Assembly: GCA_026874595.1 (NCBI GenBank)
Contig: CM049320.1
Location: 14,800,488-14,864,487 of the forward strand
Direction of reading: 5' to 3'
Source of the DNA: Sipunculus nudus
Taxonomy: Eukaryota; Annelida; Sipuncula; Golfingiida; Sipunculidae
Length of the DNA stretch: 64,000 nt
Part shown: positions 1-11,502 of the stretch, piece by piece
Position numbering within the stretch: the first letter of the stretch is position 1
How the letters are laid out: each line of letters starts with the position of its first letter
Notes under the pieces: generated by a model
Database searches by the model: none
The model's input: the letters and a program-made list of their open reading frames with translations, nothing else
What the model was told of the DNA's origin: nothing
Program-made: the position numbers and the translations under genes

Positions 1-254
1 AGTTGAACAGCATTAATCGCCGTGACTCGGCTGTAGTCGTACACATCTCGTGCACATTGTACGCAGTTCGATACCGGTCGTATCGAACTCGGTTACATAT
101 TCCCGTGCCTCGCAGCTAACACTATTGGACTCGTAAAGTTTCCGTAAATGCTCGTATATACTCGTACTCGCATTGTGGAGCCATGTAGGCAAACAAAGTG
201 TTGGATTGAAATGCTGGAACGATTTCTCGACAGTAAGGTTCTAGGATAATTATA
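1..254. other. Unassigned window edge
   Basis: No gene is visible. The stretch is CpG-richer than its surroundings and holds an imperfect palindrome at 65-89 with 9-bp arms (agttcgata / tatcgaact). It may be part of a repeat cut by the window edge. Confidence 0.4.
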
Positions 255-260
255 AAGGTT

Positions 261-1106
261 GTTACGGAACCTGATAACAACAGATCACGTAGTCGTGACG
301 AGCATAAACTTTGTTATAGAGATATAAAAATCAGATTCTGTTACACTAGGCAGCGTGAAATGTCTAGGGGAATGATTTAAGAAGTCAGTGTATTTATTTG
401 TTAACAAATAATTATAATTTATTCTTAAAACATTTCCAACATTACAATACACTAAATCAATACAATTAAACAGTATAACAACAGTATAACAGTAAATCAA
501 TACAGTTACATAGTATAATAAATAAAGTGTACAGTACCAGTGTCCGTATCCTGGGCTTTTCTGGATACCCCACTGTCACAGCTGAAAAAGTCTTTTAAAA
601 CTTATTATCCACGTGAACATTCAAATAGTCCAACGTAAAGTTCTTGTTATAATCCCGATGGCAATCTGGAGACAGTCCCACTAAATCTGCATAGAGTTCG
701 TAGAATCCCTGACACTACTGCAATTATGGGATAGGTCCAAAACTGACTCACACTCTTTCGTGTCCGCTCGAATTTTTCTCAATCCTCCCTCGGCTCTAAA
801 CACAACCCCCTAATTTATAGCTTCTCACCCCAAAGCCTAGAAACTTCTATTTCACGAACAATCCAAATAACACAAAAATACATAATACACACGCACCCAA
901 CGAACAACCCAAGACACGCGCTCATAGAGCACGATCAGCCCAGAAAATTCCAGATTAGCATGAGCGCTGTCTTTATACGCCAGGGTTCACCCAGTATGGA
1001 TTAAACCGAGCGCTGTGTCTCTACACGCCATAACGATTGACGCCCTAGGCTTGAGCCTAACACGAAACAGAATGTCAACAGCGCACAACAAAGACACAAC
1101 TTTAAC
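261..1106 (+). mobile_element. Solo LTR-like element, copy 1
   Basis: This 846-bp block is the first of three related dispersed copies (the others are at 21007-21833 and 27366-28225). All start with gttacggaa, share the same order of internal blocks and carry a conserved TATA-like box about 260-290 bp before the end (ttatag near 815). The copy is bracketed by the direct repeat aaggtt at 255-260 and 1107-1112, which looks like a target-site duplication. Short inverted ends (gttac...gtaac in the other copies), a 5-6 bp duplication and a promoter-like box fit a solo LTR left by recombination of an LTR retrotransposon. No gag or pol remnant is present. A non-autonomous DNA element with similar ends is the alternative. 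Confidence 0.6.
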
Positions 1107-1603
1107 AAGGTTAATTTTAAAGAATGACGAAGTCTGGTCCCAAAATCCTCAATTTAGTTTTGACAATTTAAGCAAACAAAGGTCTTCATGATATTGCTTT
1201 GCAATGTCACATGGTCATAACTGTAGTATTTTACACACGAATAAAAGGCCAAGTTTTCAGTTTAAGTCTTGGGAAGTCGAAGTCTGCCAGTGTTAAAACC
1301 CCTTGGTCCCGAGGTTTCCATACTTCCTCTAGTGAAGATTGAGGGAATTTAGAACCTTTCTCTGTCTGATTCTTTGTCATTTTGCTTGTTTTGATATTCT
1401 ATTTTAATTGAGATAGATATCTTTTAAATGTAATGTGCTGAGATATGCTAGAATTTAATGATGCCAAGGGTGTGTTTTGGGAATAGGAAGTTTAAAATAT
1501 AGAAATTGATGTAGAATTATTGATGTTCGGATTTATTTTTAGTTCCGCTTACATCCGTCATGCTGGCAATTGTAATGCGTCCCTTTTGCATCATATGCAA
1601 ATG

Positions 1604-2650
1604 AAAATTATATCCCTATTAATTTTCTTGAAATTTACTATGCTTTTTTTGTTCGGATATTATTTTACTCGTGTGTCCCTTATCGGCACTGGCAGTGGCG
1701 GTGCCACTTACCATCCTTCTTTTATTGTAATATAAATTCTCTTAAACAGCAGGCATCTCACAATTTATGTAGAGAGCTATTTATTTTGAATTGACCCAGA
1801 AACGTCTATCCCTTTGCTTGTTTGATTTTGTATATGAGATTATATTAGTGTATTTAAATAAATTCATGAATGTTACAACATAATTAAAACAAACACCATA
1901 AAGATTTTTACAGAAAACCGTCCAGGAAAGGGAAGAAGCAATCCTCTTTCTGAGCTTCCATCAATGATTCAAAGCCCTTGTTTGTTAAGATAATTACACC
2001 TTAAAAGATTCTATACTATTCTTAAGGTTATAAATTGGAGCAACATACTTCTTGGGAAGGCAATTATTAGAACTTTCATTATATGAAGGATTCAAAAGAT
2101 ATATGTACAACATGAAAACTATATGCATTATATAAAGTGTACATGACTATAATTCAAGTATTGGGAATGTTCTAATGTATATAGAATAATCTTACGTATA
2201 CATTAATCATATGTTGTAACTTAACCGCTTCTATATTTCTACTTGGATAAAAACGGTAACCGTTGCATCAGAAATTATTGCAACGGGCAGATGCCATTTC
2301 TCGTGTTGAGAAATTTAATTCGTGTACCATGACGAATTGTGTCTCCCTATAGCACATGGCTGGAATTATGGCAAGGAATTATTGGTAATTAAAGCACGCG
2401 TAAACAACTGCAAATTATATCCCGATAATTTTTTTTTAATTTACTATGCTTTTTTGTAGGGTAGAAAAAAATTTCCTCTTGCCTGGGGTGGCGGTGCCAC
2501 TTACTATCCTTATTTTATGGTAATATTCTTACTCATAAAAAGCAGGCATCTCACAGTTTATGTAGAGACTAATTGTGTCTCCATGTAGCACATGACTGGA
2601 CTTGTCCTTTAGCAAGGAATTATTGGTAATAAGAGCATGCGTAAACACTA
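1604..2650. repeat. Nested local duplications
   Basis: A segment of about 165 bp at 1604-1775 recurs at 2411-2569: both carry aaattatatccc, ggcggtgccacttac and gcaggcatctcaca in order. A second unit of about 75 bp beginning aattgtgtctcc occurs at 2335-2410 and 2571-2650. The two families alternate, so a block was duplicated and then diverged. The open frame at 1520-1735 lies in this repeat and shows no coding signature. Confidence 0.6.
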
Positions 2651-3544
2651 CCAGTGGGCAGGAGTTACCTGCCATAGATTTTCTAAATCAACGAGTGGGC
2701 ATGCCGGATTAGATCAACTTACTCCAACTAAATGATTATGACAGTCCGTGTTCTAAAGAAGACCATAACTCCAGTCTCAGGGATAATCTACAATAAATTG
2801 ATTGTCAAATGTTAAATACTTGACGCAAGGGATTGATAATTATCGTCAGTATCACTTTTAATAACTTTCATGATTATTTTTACGACATATTGACATTAAT
2901 ATGGCAGCATCTGCTGATAACTTCATCACGTAAAGTTATATGTTATACATTAAAGTGCATGTATGGTACATTATAAGATACAACAGAGATAAATTTTATG
3001 AGTGAAATTAATTATTTGGCTATAGGGACGTATTATATAACAATTATACATCATATGACTTAGATTCTGCATTTGCAGACAAAAGGTCACACTTAAAAAT
3101 GTAACACTAAGAACTTCGCTCACCAGGCATGTAGGTATCTTACTTCGCAGCATTTTTTAGATATTTACTAAGAAAAATCAATAAGGCACTAACGACGTTA
3201 TTTTTCCACCTTATCTAAATACCGTTTGTTAAACATATCAGCAAACTGGACTTAATTATTTTGATAATCATTCCTGCTTTTATTTGTTTATTTGTTTCTG
3301 CTATGTTTTTGTTTCCGAATTTTATTAAACTTGGATACCAAATATCAGCAAGTGTTATTTAAAGCATTACACAATGCGGTGATTAACAAGAAAGCGGAAA
3401 TGACTGATAAATAGAAAAGTTCCAGTCTTTTCCAATCAATACGGAATGTATTTAGTTGTCTTGTGATAAAAAAAAATATATATGTAATGCTTTCTTGCAT
3501 TGAGCAGCTGTATTCACTTATCTGCTGACGTGTAATCTACGTAC
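2651..3544. other. No gene seen
   Basis: AT-rich sequence without splice-flanked open frames. Minus-strand AATAAA hexamers (tttatt on plus, around 3277-3292) lie about 250 bp beyond the stop of the exon candidate at 3545-3752 and could serve it. Confidence 0.4.
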
Positions 3545-3752
3545 TTAAGTGACGCCTTCACGGGTTCCACAAAAAGAAGGCTGATTGGTAGCTGTTAACC
3601 TATTCGAACAGTTCTGAACCTGGCAGTTCTCATATATCCTGTAACCAAAACACAGTGTCCACGCACTGCATATATCAAATCCGACAATGATTATGTAGTT
3701 ACAGCCATTGACTTTTTCACCTATCTCTCCTGATGTAACCTTCATTATAACT
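3545..3752 (-). CDS. Possible terminal exon, cysteine-rich, unrecognised
   Basis: On the minus strand a pyrimidine-rich stretch ending in gcag (plus 3753-3755) is followed by an open frame to the stop at 3545-3547. In one frame it gives about 68 residues with six cysteines (for example NGC, DIC, TLC, ENC, QNC, SFC), which could suit a small secreted or extracellular domain. In the frame that joins in phase to the upstream candidate exon at 4070-4194, only about eleven residues precede a stop. The acceptor lies in ataactctgcaata, a string that recurs near 31180, so it may belong to a dispersed repeat. No family is recognised. Confidence 0.22.
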
Positions 3753-4069
3753 CTGCAATAAATCAAATACGATCTTCAGCTTGGTTAAATAGCATTATTG
3801 TTACTTAATAATTATTGTACATTGCGTACTTTATACAAAGTTACAGCATGTAAACACATGACTTGAAAAAAGCTTTAACTGTTATAGTAAAAGCCGCGGC
3901 CTTATATGCTTAACATATTTCACTGTACTGTGACATGAGCAATCCGCTTACGTCATGGCTGGATCAAATTTCCAAATGCAATATTTTACTTCCTTTTCCT
4001 TGGTTTAAACTCCTTAATAAACAAATCTTGGAATATGTAAGAAGATAAATGAATCAGTAACTGACCTAC

Positions 4070-4194
4070 TGGACAATATACGCTAACATTGTCTCTCGCC
4101 GGTGATTGCTTTTCAGTTCTAGAAAACGAACTCGGAGCGGCGCCATCCATCAGCATGTGCTTCCAGAAAAGAACGGGAAATAGCATGGTTGTCT
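4070..4194 (-). CDS. Possible internal exon, unrecognised
   Basis: On the minus strand this 125-bp segment has a good acceptor (gtaatttcag before 4194) and a good donor (cca followed by gtaggt, GT at 4068-4069). Only one of its three frames is open throughout; it begins after two bases, ends in phase 0 and encodes a stretch containing FPVLFWKHMLMDGAAPSSF and EKQSPARDNVSVYCP. The residue mix is protein-like. The candidate exon at 3545-3752 lies downstream on the same strand. Further exons upstream were not found, so this may be a chance pair of splice sites. Confidence 0.28.
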
Positions 4195-6034
4195 CTGAAA
4201 TTACACCCACTTCTATTTATAAGTATCTCAGGGATATTATCCAAATTAATTTTCGGTACCTTTACCCTGAAGAATCAAACAACTAATACCGAAATGTTTG
4301 TAAAAAGGGACGTCGTCTCTCAACGTCTTAAATATTCAATCTGGCTTCGATAGAATCACGAACATTATATAGCAAATTAAGGTGGACAAGTAAAAAGATT
4401 TCTTGCCTTTAGTTCAGCTCATCTCCAGCTCGGATAAATATAAGCTGAATTGATTGGACTGGATCGCACTATCATTAGGTCCAAAAAAGTTTTCTCGTTT
4501 TAAACGCTACAGATCCCAGTCCCATCGAACTCTCTCGGCATATTCTCCCCTAGTCGCTGTCCTTGGAGAACTTTCGTGTCGCATCCGCCTTTATCGAAGC
4601 CTGACAGGATTATTTCTCAGTTTCCGGAGACTGCCCTTTTACGTACACACTAAATCCCAGATATCACAGGTCGCATGTCGAATTTACGGGTACACAGCTA
4701 TAGGATTACATGTAAAGACAAGAATCATTGTTAGATCTGCGATCTTCAGGATACAAGGTCAACATAAATGGTGAAAGCCAACAACCCTGAGCCGCCCCAC
4801 TGTTAGTTGCTAATATTTCTTATTATACATTACAGCCATTTGATCCAATACATTCTCTTTGTTTTTCTGTTTGACAACAATTAAAAAACTCTATTCTTCA
4901 CGCTTTTCTTGTAATAAAGGCTGAGCTGTATTCTACAATTCAAGCTCCAACATATGATACAGGGGTATCACGACGTCTATAAAGTACTTCTATGTGCTCT
5001 ATAGAAAAGTGAAGTATATCAATGAAAGGCGAAACAGTATTTTTTAACATTTTCTTCCTGTTTTTCTGTAAATATTTAGAACATTTTTTAGGCACATGTA
5101 TATATAAGTGCCAGTTTTCCATATGGATGGACTTGAAGAATAAGCATTCCAATAGTAAGAATTTGGATGGTTCATGTTCAAACGTATGGATTTCATCATT
5201 TTTAGTATTCGGAGCTAGGAAAATTCTAGATGTTTCCTTTTATTCTTAAAACTGCATTTCTACGAAACGTCAGACCGTTTTGATATTATCTTTTGAAATT
5301 GCTGATGTTTATTTGGTGTAAACTGTTATAATAAGACGCTTTGCCAGTGCCAACTTCAAAAATAGAGATGTATGAGCTAATTTAGTGAAATCTGTTTTAA
5401 AGCTTATTTACTAACTATTATTTTGTTGTCAGTGATTGCTGAAATAATTTCGACGAAACGCTCTAACAGCATTCAAGTAAAAAATGACTAGCATTTAATC
5501 GCGTCTGCTAATGTAAGCCTAGTATAAACCAAATCTGATTTTCGGTTACACAAAATATATATTCACCCCTTTCCGTGTTATCATCTCCGTCATTTTAATT
5601 CATAGAAAAAAAATAATTATATAGAATTTTACTGGAAGTGGCCCTCGAGGACACGAATCCGTATAATTTGATATGCGTTCTTAAGTTTTTAATATGGGGT
5701 CCATTACTCTTGTGTGCACGCAGATGTGTACACAAAAAGCAAATAAGATATACCGCCAGTGGCGTAAGATTATTTTCGATAATGGGAAAAATGCACAACT
5801 TATTAATCCATGGTTTTCTGAAGTTCAGTTCTTATAGACACGGATTTACCAAATATATTTGAACTGCGTATGTCAATCCTTGTCGTACATTGATCCTTTA
5901 ACAGATTATTAGCTGTGCTGCATGCTAGTGGTTATATTTATACACTGTTGAGTTTAAGTTTGTTCTTGAATGCTTAACAAGTAAGTTTGTGTTGTTATGG
6001 ACCAAATTGTAGATAAAAGCTCGTATTTAGTATT
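4195..6034. other. No supported gene
   Basis: A 106-codon open frame at 4454-4774 (plus) lacks an ATG, recognisable domain or flanking splice sites. The remainder is AT-rich and empty of recognisable features. Confidence 0.35.
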
Positions 6035-6091
6035 GAAACAGAACGTAAAATTGCAACATTCCCAGTATCGAAACAGAACGTAAAATTGCAA
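6035..6091. repeat. Short direct repeat
   Basis: The string gaaacagaacgtaaaattgc occurs twice about 33 bp apart (starting near 6036 and 6069), a recent local duplication. Confidence 0.7.
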
Positions 6092-6454
6092 CAGTCCTTT
6101 GAAAGAAGAAGCTAAGGATGAAAATAGTACTCCTGTCATTAAATGAAAACGCACAAGAACTGTAAAATGGAACCTATTCCGAAGGCTCCTTTAGACTACA
6201 GCAACTACAGCCCTGTATTTGACCTGCCTTTATTGTTACGGTGTTGGAGAGAGTAGCGGCAGCCCGTCTCATCCTCTACCTAGCAGATATGATTATGCAG
6301 AGCCAGAACAATCCTCATAAAATGAAATATCACAGTACACAGACCATTTTAGTACGAATCTAGCATGACAACGTACACACAGCAGACAGGGGTCAGACAG
6401 CTTTGGTTCTTGTTCTTTGTACCTTTCAGCTGCCTTCGACACTCACACACACAC

Positions 6455-6655
6455 ATCTATCTATCTATCTATCTTTATTTAAATATATATATATATACAG
6501 AGTATGTGAAACCTCAAAAAAAATCTCATTGGTGGCATGTTCAAGGTGGTCGTCTAAGCGAGGTCTGATGTACAGAATAAAACACGAACTGGGATCGTAA
6601 AAATGTGGTCGTTAATTTGAGGTGGTCGCTAAACCGAAATGGTCGACAGGCGAGG
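6455..6655. repeat. (CTAT)n/(TA)n tract with ggtggtcg repeats
   Basis: A tetranucleotide and TA tract at about 6455-6497 is followed by diverged copies of a short unit resembling ggtggtcgctaaaccgaa (6544-6560, 6606-6650). The same unit in reverse complement follows the (TA)n tract at 59820. It is probably part of a dispersed repeat family that carries a TA microsatellite. Confidence 0.5.
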
Positions 6656-6734
6656 TAATGAAATATGAATATTTATGTATATACATATAAATAGATATTT
6701 TGTTACGAAGACATATTGTTCAGGGGAAAATACT

Positions 6735-6835
6735 GGGCCGATCCGGGATTCGAACCCATATCGGTGATGCACATGTCCGGCGTTTAAACTGCTTCGCCAA
6801 AAAGGCAGGCTTCGCTAGCGAGACAGTTCGGTCCG
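6735..6835 (-). repeat. tRNA-derived SINE fragment
   Basis: Read on the minus strand it shows a box-B-like gggttcgaatcccgg and, upstream, a D-arm-like segment (ttttggcgaagcagtt). The spacing is tRNA-like but the stems are imperfect, so this is a tRNA-derived SINE head or tRNA pseudogene and not a functional tRNA. Confidence 0.45.
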
Positions 6836-6856
6836 CTTATGTGTTACCCCGGTACA

Positions 6857-6859
<3 letters not shown>

Positions 6860-6900
<41 letters not shown>
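6860..6900. repeat. (TA)n microsatellite
   Basis: About 20 uninterrupted TA units lie between the SINE fragment and the LINE relic. The long open frames across it are artefacts. Confidence 0.95.
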
Positions 6901-6908
<8 letters not shown>

Positions 6909-6939
6909 TGGTAAGATTAGAAGGTATATTAATCAATCT

Positions 6940-7170
6940 GCTGCAGAGTTGGTTCATGTCTGTCTAAACTGGACTACTTAATGCATCCCTTTGTGGTCTT
7001 CCATCTGTACTTTAACAGAAACTGCAATGCATCCAAAATATGGCGGCACTGTAACTTGCACGAGAAATTCTCAACACGTCACACCTGTACACTTTGCTCT
7101 ACATTGGTTGCCTGTGTGTCAGAGGATCAATTTAAAGTTCTAATCCATGAATGTGGCGCGACAAACTAAC
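6940..7170 (+). pseudogene. LINE reverse-transcriptase C-terminal relic (CR1/Rex-like)
   Basis: Across several frames this stretch spells the conserved tail of CR1/Rex/L2-type LINE polymerases. LQCIQNMAA (near 7020) matches the LQ-VQN-AA block, and HVTPVHFALHWLPVCQRI (near 7075-7130) matches the TPV--LHWLPV--RI block. Frameshifts and stops separate the pieces, so it is dead. No 5' portion is visible because (TA)n sequence precedes it. The superfamily call is recognition of the LHWLPV motif; the exact clade is not determined. Confidence 0.6.
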
Positions 7171-8006
7171 TTCAACTGGCCGCCTTTTTCACGTGATTAT
7201 TTATGCCATGGCAAACAAGATCAACATTTTCATGAAGATTAAATGCGAAATAAACCTTTTTAAACATAATTTATCCAAAGTGATTCTCAAGTGAAAAGGT
7301 AAAACAAGTAATATGAGAACTTGTATTGGTGACAGGGGCAGCAGAATTTACATTGCATAAAACTGCTGACGCCATAAAAGTAGATTACTTACTGAACAGC
7401 TCGCAGCAAATATGAAACAATGATCTACAGTTCCCCACCGCACTTTAACATTCCCCATTGGCTCACGTTCCATTGTTACGTCACATAATACGTCGTAACC
7501 GAATTTCCCCGAGGTCACTTCCGACACCTTGAATCACTGGTTCAAACAAAGACACACTATAAAGACCGTGCAGTAACAAAACATTATTTCAATGATGAAA
7601 TTCTCATCATGCAAGAGTGGTACTGAAAGATATGCATTATCGTCCCTCAGACTGTATTGCAAGTTTTATTCGCCAGTCATCCTGATAAAAAAATCTTAAA
7701 AAAAAAACAAAAAAAAAAAAAAAAACAGGTGGACAGATAGTGGAACAGATAACAGTTACTGTGACATAGCTTTAATGTGCACACCTGTTCCACATAGTCG
7801 CTCGTAGGGTGGCTTATTTTGCATTGAAGTAAATATAACATCACTTTTTTATAAGAAATATTCACTCAAACATTTTGCGTGTACTGTGAAAGCCTGAAAT
7901 TAACAAGTCAAGCAAATACGACGTATGACGTCACAAATTTAAATATTCATGAGCCTTGCAGGTTCATGAGACTGTGACAAAATTATATATAATTTTTCCT
8001 CAACAG
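7171..8006. other. No gene seen; poly(A) tract and CRE octamer
   Basis: The stretch contains an A-rich tract at 7687-7727 and a palindromic TGACGTCA octamer at 7926-7933. A CCAAT-like attggctcacg lies near 7458. No coding frame is supported. Confidence 0.4.
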
Positions 8007-8186
8007 GTGGCGCCATTTCCTTCCACGTTGGGGACGGCTATAGTCAGATCGCCTGTTTTACCTCCACGGCCTTTCCTTGCCGGCCGGGGCTCAATTAGGC
8101 CACCAAGGCGAAGTTCAAAATTCCTTTCCTCTGCAAACAGTTGGACCCAGGACAGTAGAACTCTGCACTCTCGACCATTTTTGCCG
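8007..8186 (+). CDS. Possible internal exon, Pro/Arg-rich, unrecognised
   Basis: A typical acceptor (tttttcctcaacag ending at 8006) and a good donor (gccg followed by gtaggt, GT at 8187-8188) enclose a 180-bp segment that is GC-richer than its surroundings and fully open in one frame. It encodes 60 residues with SPVLPPRPFLAGRG and RPPRRSSKFLSS. The composition is unusual for this AT-rich region, which supports coding or an origin different from the flanks. No partner exons and no known domain were found, so a non-coding exon or repeat fragment remains possible. Confidence 0.28.
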
Positions 8187-8714
8187 GTAGGTGGTAGTGT
8201 GTTTATTTCCTATTCGCCATAGCCCCATCCACTTCCGCTCAGAAAGGAAATCTTGTTAGATAGATGATAACGCAGCTTGATTGCGCCCTGTGTGGAGGTT
8301 AAACATAATTTGTTTCAGGGAAAGCTTCTGTAATTGAATTGCATATATAACATCCATAAATTCTAATATAAAAGTTTCCCACCTGGAACTATTATCGAGG
8401 AATTTGGCCCACGTCCGGACACAACTAGCCAGGCCATATTTGATTAGACCCGTTCGCGATTGTAGACGCCACCAATCTTGAACAATCAAATCTACTGCCT
8501 AAGAACCCCTATTCTCAGGGCAGGCGGCATTTTGTTAATCAATGAATCGAACAGACGTGACTTGAGGGATTTTAGACAGTTTTACATTTCTTTTTTTTTT
8601 AATTAAATATTACGTGGTTGAATCACGGTATTCTGTAAGTTCCTAGTTGTGATACTCCAAGATTATTATTTACTATCAATATATACAGAGATGGAACATG
8701 AATGCACAGAAAAG

Positions 8715-8985
8715 TCGGTTTACCTAGAGTGGGATTCGTACCCCTGACCTTCCGATTTCCATTCGACAAATCTACCACTGAACTCCCCAGGTTATCTGGT
8801 AAATTAATGCTAGAGCAGCAAACCAAAAGTCGGAAATATTATATATATATACACAGATTCGAAACCATGGGAATCGAACCCATGACCTTCCGATTTCCGT
8901 TCGACTACTCTACTACTGAACTAACCAGGTTCTCTGGTAGGTTGATGCTAAAGTAGCAAACCAAAAATCGTAAATATTATATATA
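8715..8985 (-). repeat. Tandem pair of tRNA-derived SINE units
   Basis: Two direct copies about 137 bp apart (tRNA-like parts near 8721-8800 and 8862-8936) share the plus-strand strings gaccttccgatttcc and gcagcaaaccaaaa. On the minus strand the second copy has a D-arm/box-A-like gttagttcagtagtagagta and a box-B-like gggttcgattccc inside a perfect T-arm stem (catggg / cccatg). The first copy has a mutated box B. Each unit ends in an AT microsatellite. This is a Pol III-derived SINE that was tandemly duplicated. Confidence 0.6.
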
Positions 8986-9514
8986 TATATATATATATTA
9001 TATATTCTATATCTATTAGTTTAGATTCGAACCTCTTCATCTTGTAGACTGATTGGCAGTCACACAAAGCGCTGCTTGACAAAGGAAAACAACACAAGGA
9101 TATTTGAAATTTTCTTCAACCACAGACATCCCATATGACTTTGTATGTTAAAAAAATAATATCTCTTCTGCTTGCATTCAGGATAACATTATAATTCCCT
9201 TGCGGTGTTTGCCGACTAACTGTTACAGCATGAGGATGGTCTAACTTATTCCCTGGACGTTAAGGAACCAGACAACGCTCGGTCTTGAATATGCATGTAA
9301 GCTCAGAAGACATATATTAAGACAAGTAGTCGTGATTTTTACTGAGAATCAGATCTGTTGTGTGATGAGAAAAAATGAATTAGTCCTATAAAAAGGCATA
9401 ACTGTTCTCATCCGCTTGGAACAATGTCTTACACAGTTATATTACCAGCTAGCAAATTCATGATGTTTTCATGTAACCACCTCCACGCCGCGTTTTATAA
9501 AAAATATGTATTCT

Positions 9515-9517
9515 CAT

Positions 9518-9552
<35 letters not shown>

Positions 9553-9585
9553 GAGAGAGAGAAAAAGAGAGAGAGAGAGATAGAG
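9515..9585. repeat. (GA)n/(GACA)n microsatellite
   Basis: GA dinucleotides interrupted by a short run of gaca units. No other content. Confidence 0.9.
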
Positions 9586-9839
9586 ACTACCAACAATATC
9601 GGAACCATAATGTGTCTATAAAAGATTACACTAAATGACATGCCAATTTTTGTTCGTAATGAACAGTCTGCGGAAAAAGATATTGAAGTTGTCGAACAGT
9701 ATGCATATATAAGCGAACTTCATATTAAGTGTTACGCCATGTAGTTTAAAGTGATTAACAATAACAATACACTAGATGGATTTCCCGTAGTTTCGAAAAT
9801 TAAGATATTCCCGAGATTTGGATCAGCGTGTGAAATACC

Positions 9840-11115
9840 TGAAATCTGGACAAAACAAGATGATAAATAAAGAAATAATCGCATCATGGAGTAAATAAAA
9901 TTTAAGTGTCATAGGTAAAATCAATGTTCATCAATGCCTTATGATTACACAAATTACACACCTGCTCTTAAAACTCACAGCCCCAAATGATTTTTAGACA
10001 AGATAAACATAATAATATATATGGAATATATTTATATATGGAACAATGGTCAAAGTAGTATAGAAAGAATAAAGAGATCTGTTATGAGACAGTCGTATGC
10101 ATTTGGTGGCTTAAATATGGTTGACTTACACATATTGCAGAAAGCTCTCAATTGTTCCTTCTTACAGACTCTTCTCGATGTTTGAAAAAAAAATGGACCA
10201 CACTGGACAATAATACATAAATGGTTGATTGAAGAATGTGGTACAAACATAAACATTTTTAAAAGTTACATTTATCATTTGGAGTTAAATGAAATGACGC
10301 ATACATATGTTCATAGTTTATCGAAATTTTGTCCTACTATTTTAAAGAGACTTTAATTCCCAAACAACTAAGAGATAAACTTATGAATGATGACTGTCCA
10401 TGGAACAACAGACTAATAAAATATAAAGGATCTACACTATATTTTCCCAGTAAGGTGTGGGCTGTAATATTGAAACTTGGTCACATATGAGATAAAAATA
10501 GAAATTTTGTAAAATACAATAATTTATTAAAAATGACCCTGAAAGGGGAAACGTATTTAGGCAATACTTTGCTCTAAGTTATGCATTGAAAAAAAGCCAA
10601 TATAACATATGATAACAACAGGGAACCAAATACGCATGTTGTTGATAACATTGAAGAAGGAAGACAAGTAAAAAATATAAAAACTTATTTTCGACAGTAC
10701 AAGTACAGCACCATGGGCTGAAGCATTCTGGGACAAAAATTTCCATGACAATAAAGACGGGAGAAGTGTATGGAGGTAACATTTCTATAAGGGTAAGGAA
10801 CCAAAACTGAACACTTTAAATTGGAAAATAATCAGTAATATTTATCCAACAGGAATTTTCCTAAAGAACATGAAAATAAAAAAAAACAATGATTTTTTTA
10901 ATGACTGTAAAACTGTTGAAACAATTAAACACCCTTGGTAGAGTGCCCTACTTGCAGACCTCTTTGGAAGATTATAGAAGGAAAATTAGACTCTTTTAGA
11001 AAAAAAGAACCATAGACATTTTACAATATAAGTAAGTTTAAATATGATGACCATCCAAACCTACTACACCTATGTAAAAAAGAATGAACTCTAAGGAAAC
11101 TTTATATGTATTAAA
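9840..11115 (+). pseudogene. L1/Tx1-type LINE ORF2 3' relic
   Basis: Scattered over three frames the stretch carries the marks of the region downstream of the reverse transcriptase in L1-like LINEs. SVIGKINVHQCLMITQ (near 9908-9955) recalls the LxLxGKIxVxKxLxLxK block. WNNG followed by FGGLNMVDLHILQKAL (near 10040-10150) matches the W-G---K/GGL-M-D block. WAEAFWDKNF and KPKLNTLNWKI-type segments follow near 10720-10830, then a degraded cysteine block (about 10930-10980). Stops and frameshifts are frequent, so it is inactive. It is truncated at 5' and has no clear poly(A) tail or target duplication. Order and motifs support the call; the clade is inference. Confidence 0.6.
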
Positions 11116-11238
11116 ATATGGTGTATCAATGATAAAAAAAAACAACGAAAAAAAAAATGATGCAAAGTTGAAGGTAAAAAGAAATCTGATATACACCTAG
11201 TAGATAAAAGAAGAAAAAAAAAATAAGTGTTTATTATA

Positions 11239-11240
<2 letters not shown>

Positions 11241-11326
<86 letters not shown>
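11241..11326. repeat. (TA)n microsatellite, left of hairpin
   Basis: About 43 TA units with one interruption (attata near 11276) abut the left arm of the hairpin at 11324-11400. Confidence 0.95.
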
Positions 11327-11328
<2 letters not shown>

Positions 11329-11400
11329 TGGAAAGGGTATACACAGAAAAGTGGTTCACTGCCACTGAACCACTTTTCTGTGTATACCCTTTCCATCTAT
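11324..11400. repeat. Perfect inverted repeat, 35-bp arms, 7-nt loop
   Basis: Positions 11324-11358 and 11366-11400 are exact reverse complements (arms start atagatggaaagggtat), separated by the loop ctgccac. Both sides lead into long (TA)n tracts (a (TA)n tract resumes at 11434). It could be a tiny foldback element or an inverted duplication made by template switching within the TA tract. The perfect pairing argues for recent origin. The absence of mismatches is unlike most animal microRNA hairpins. Confidence 0.9.
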
Positions 11401-11431
11401 AAAGCAATGAACCAGCATGGCTACTCATACA

Positions 11432-11433
<2 letters not shown>

Positions 11434-11502
<69 letters not shown>

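Noticed and set aside
4454-4774. 106-codon open frame on the plus strand
   Set aside because: It starts without ATG, lacks splice sites and a recognisable domain, and the basic composition alone is not enough.
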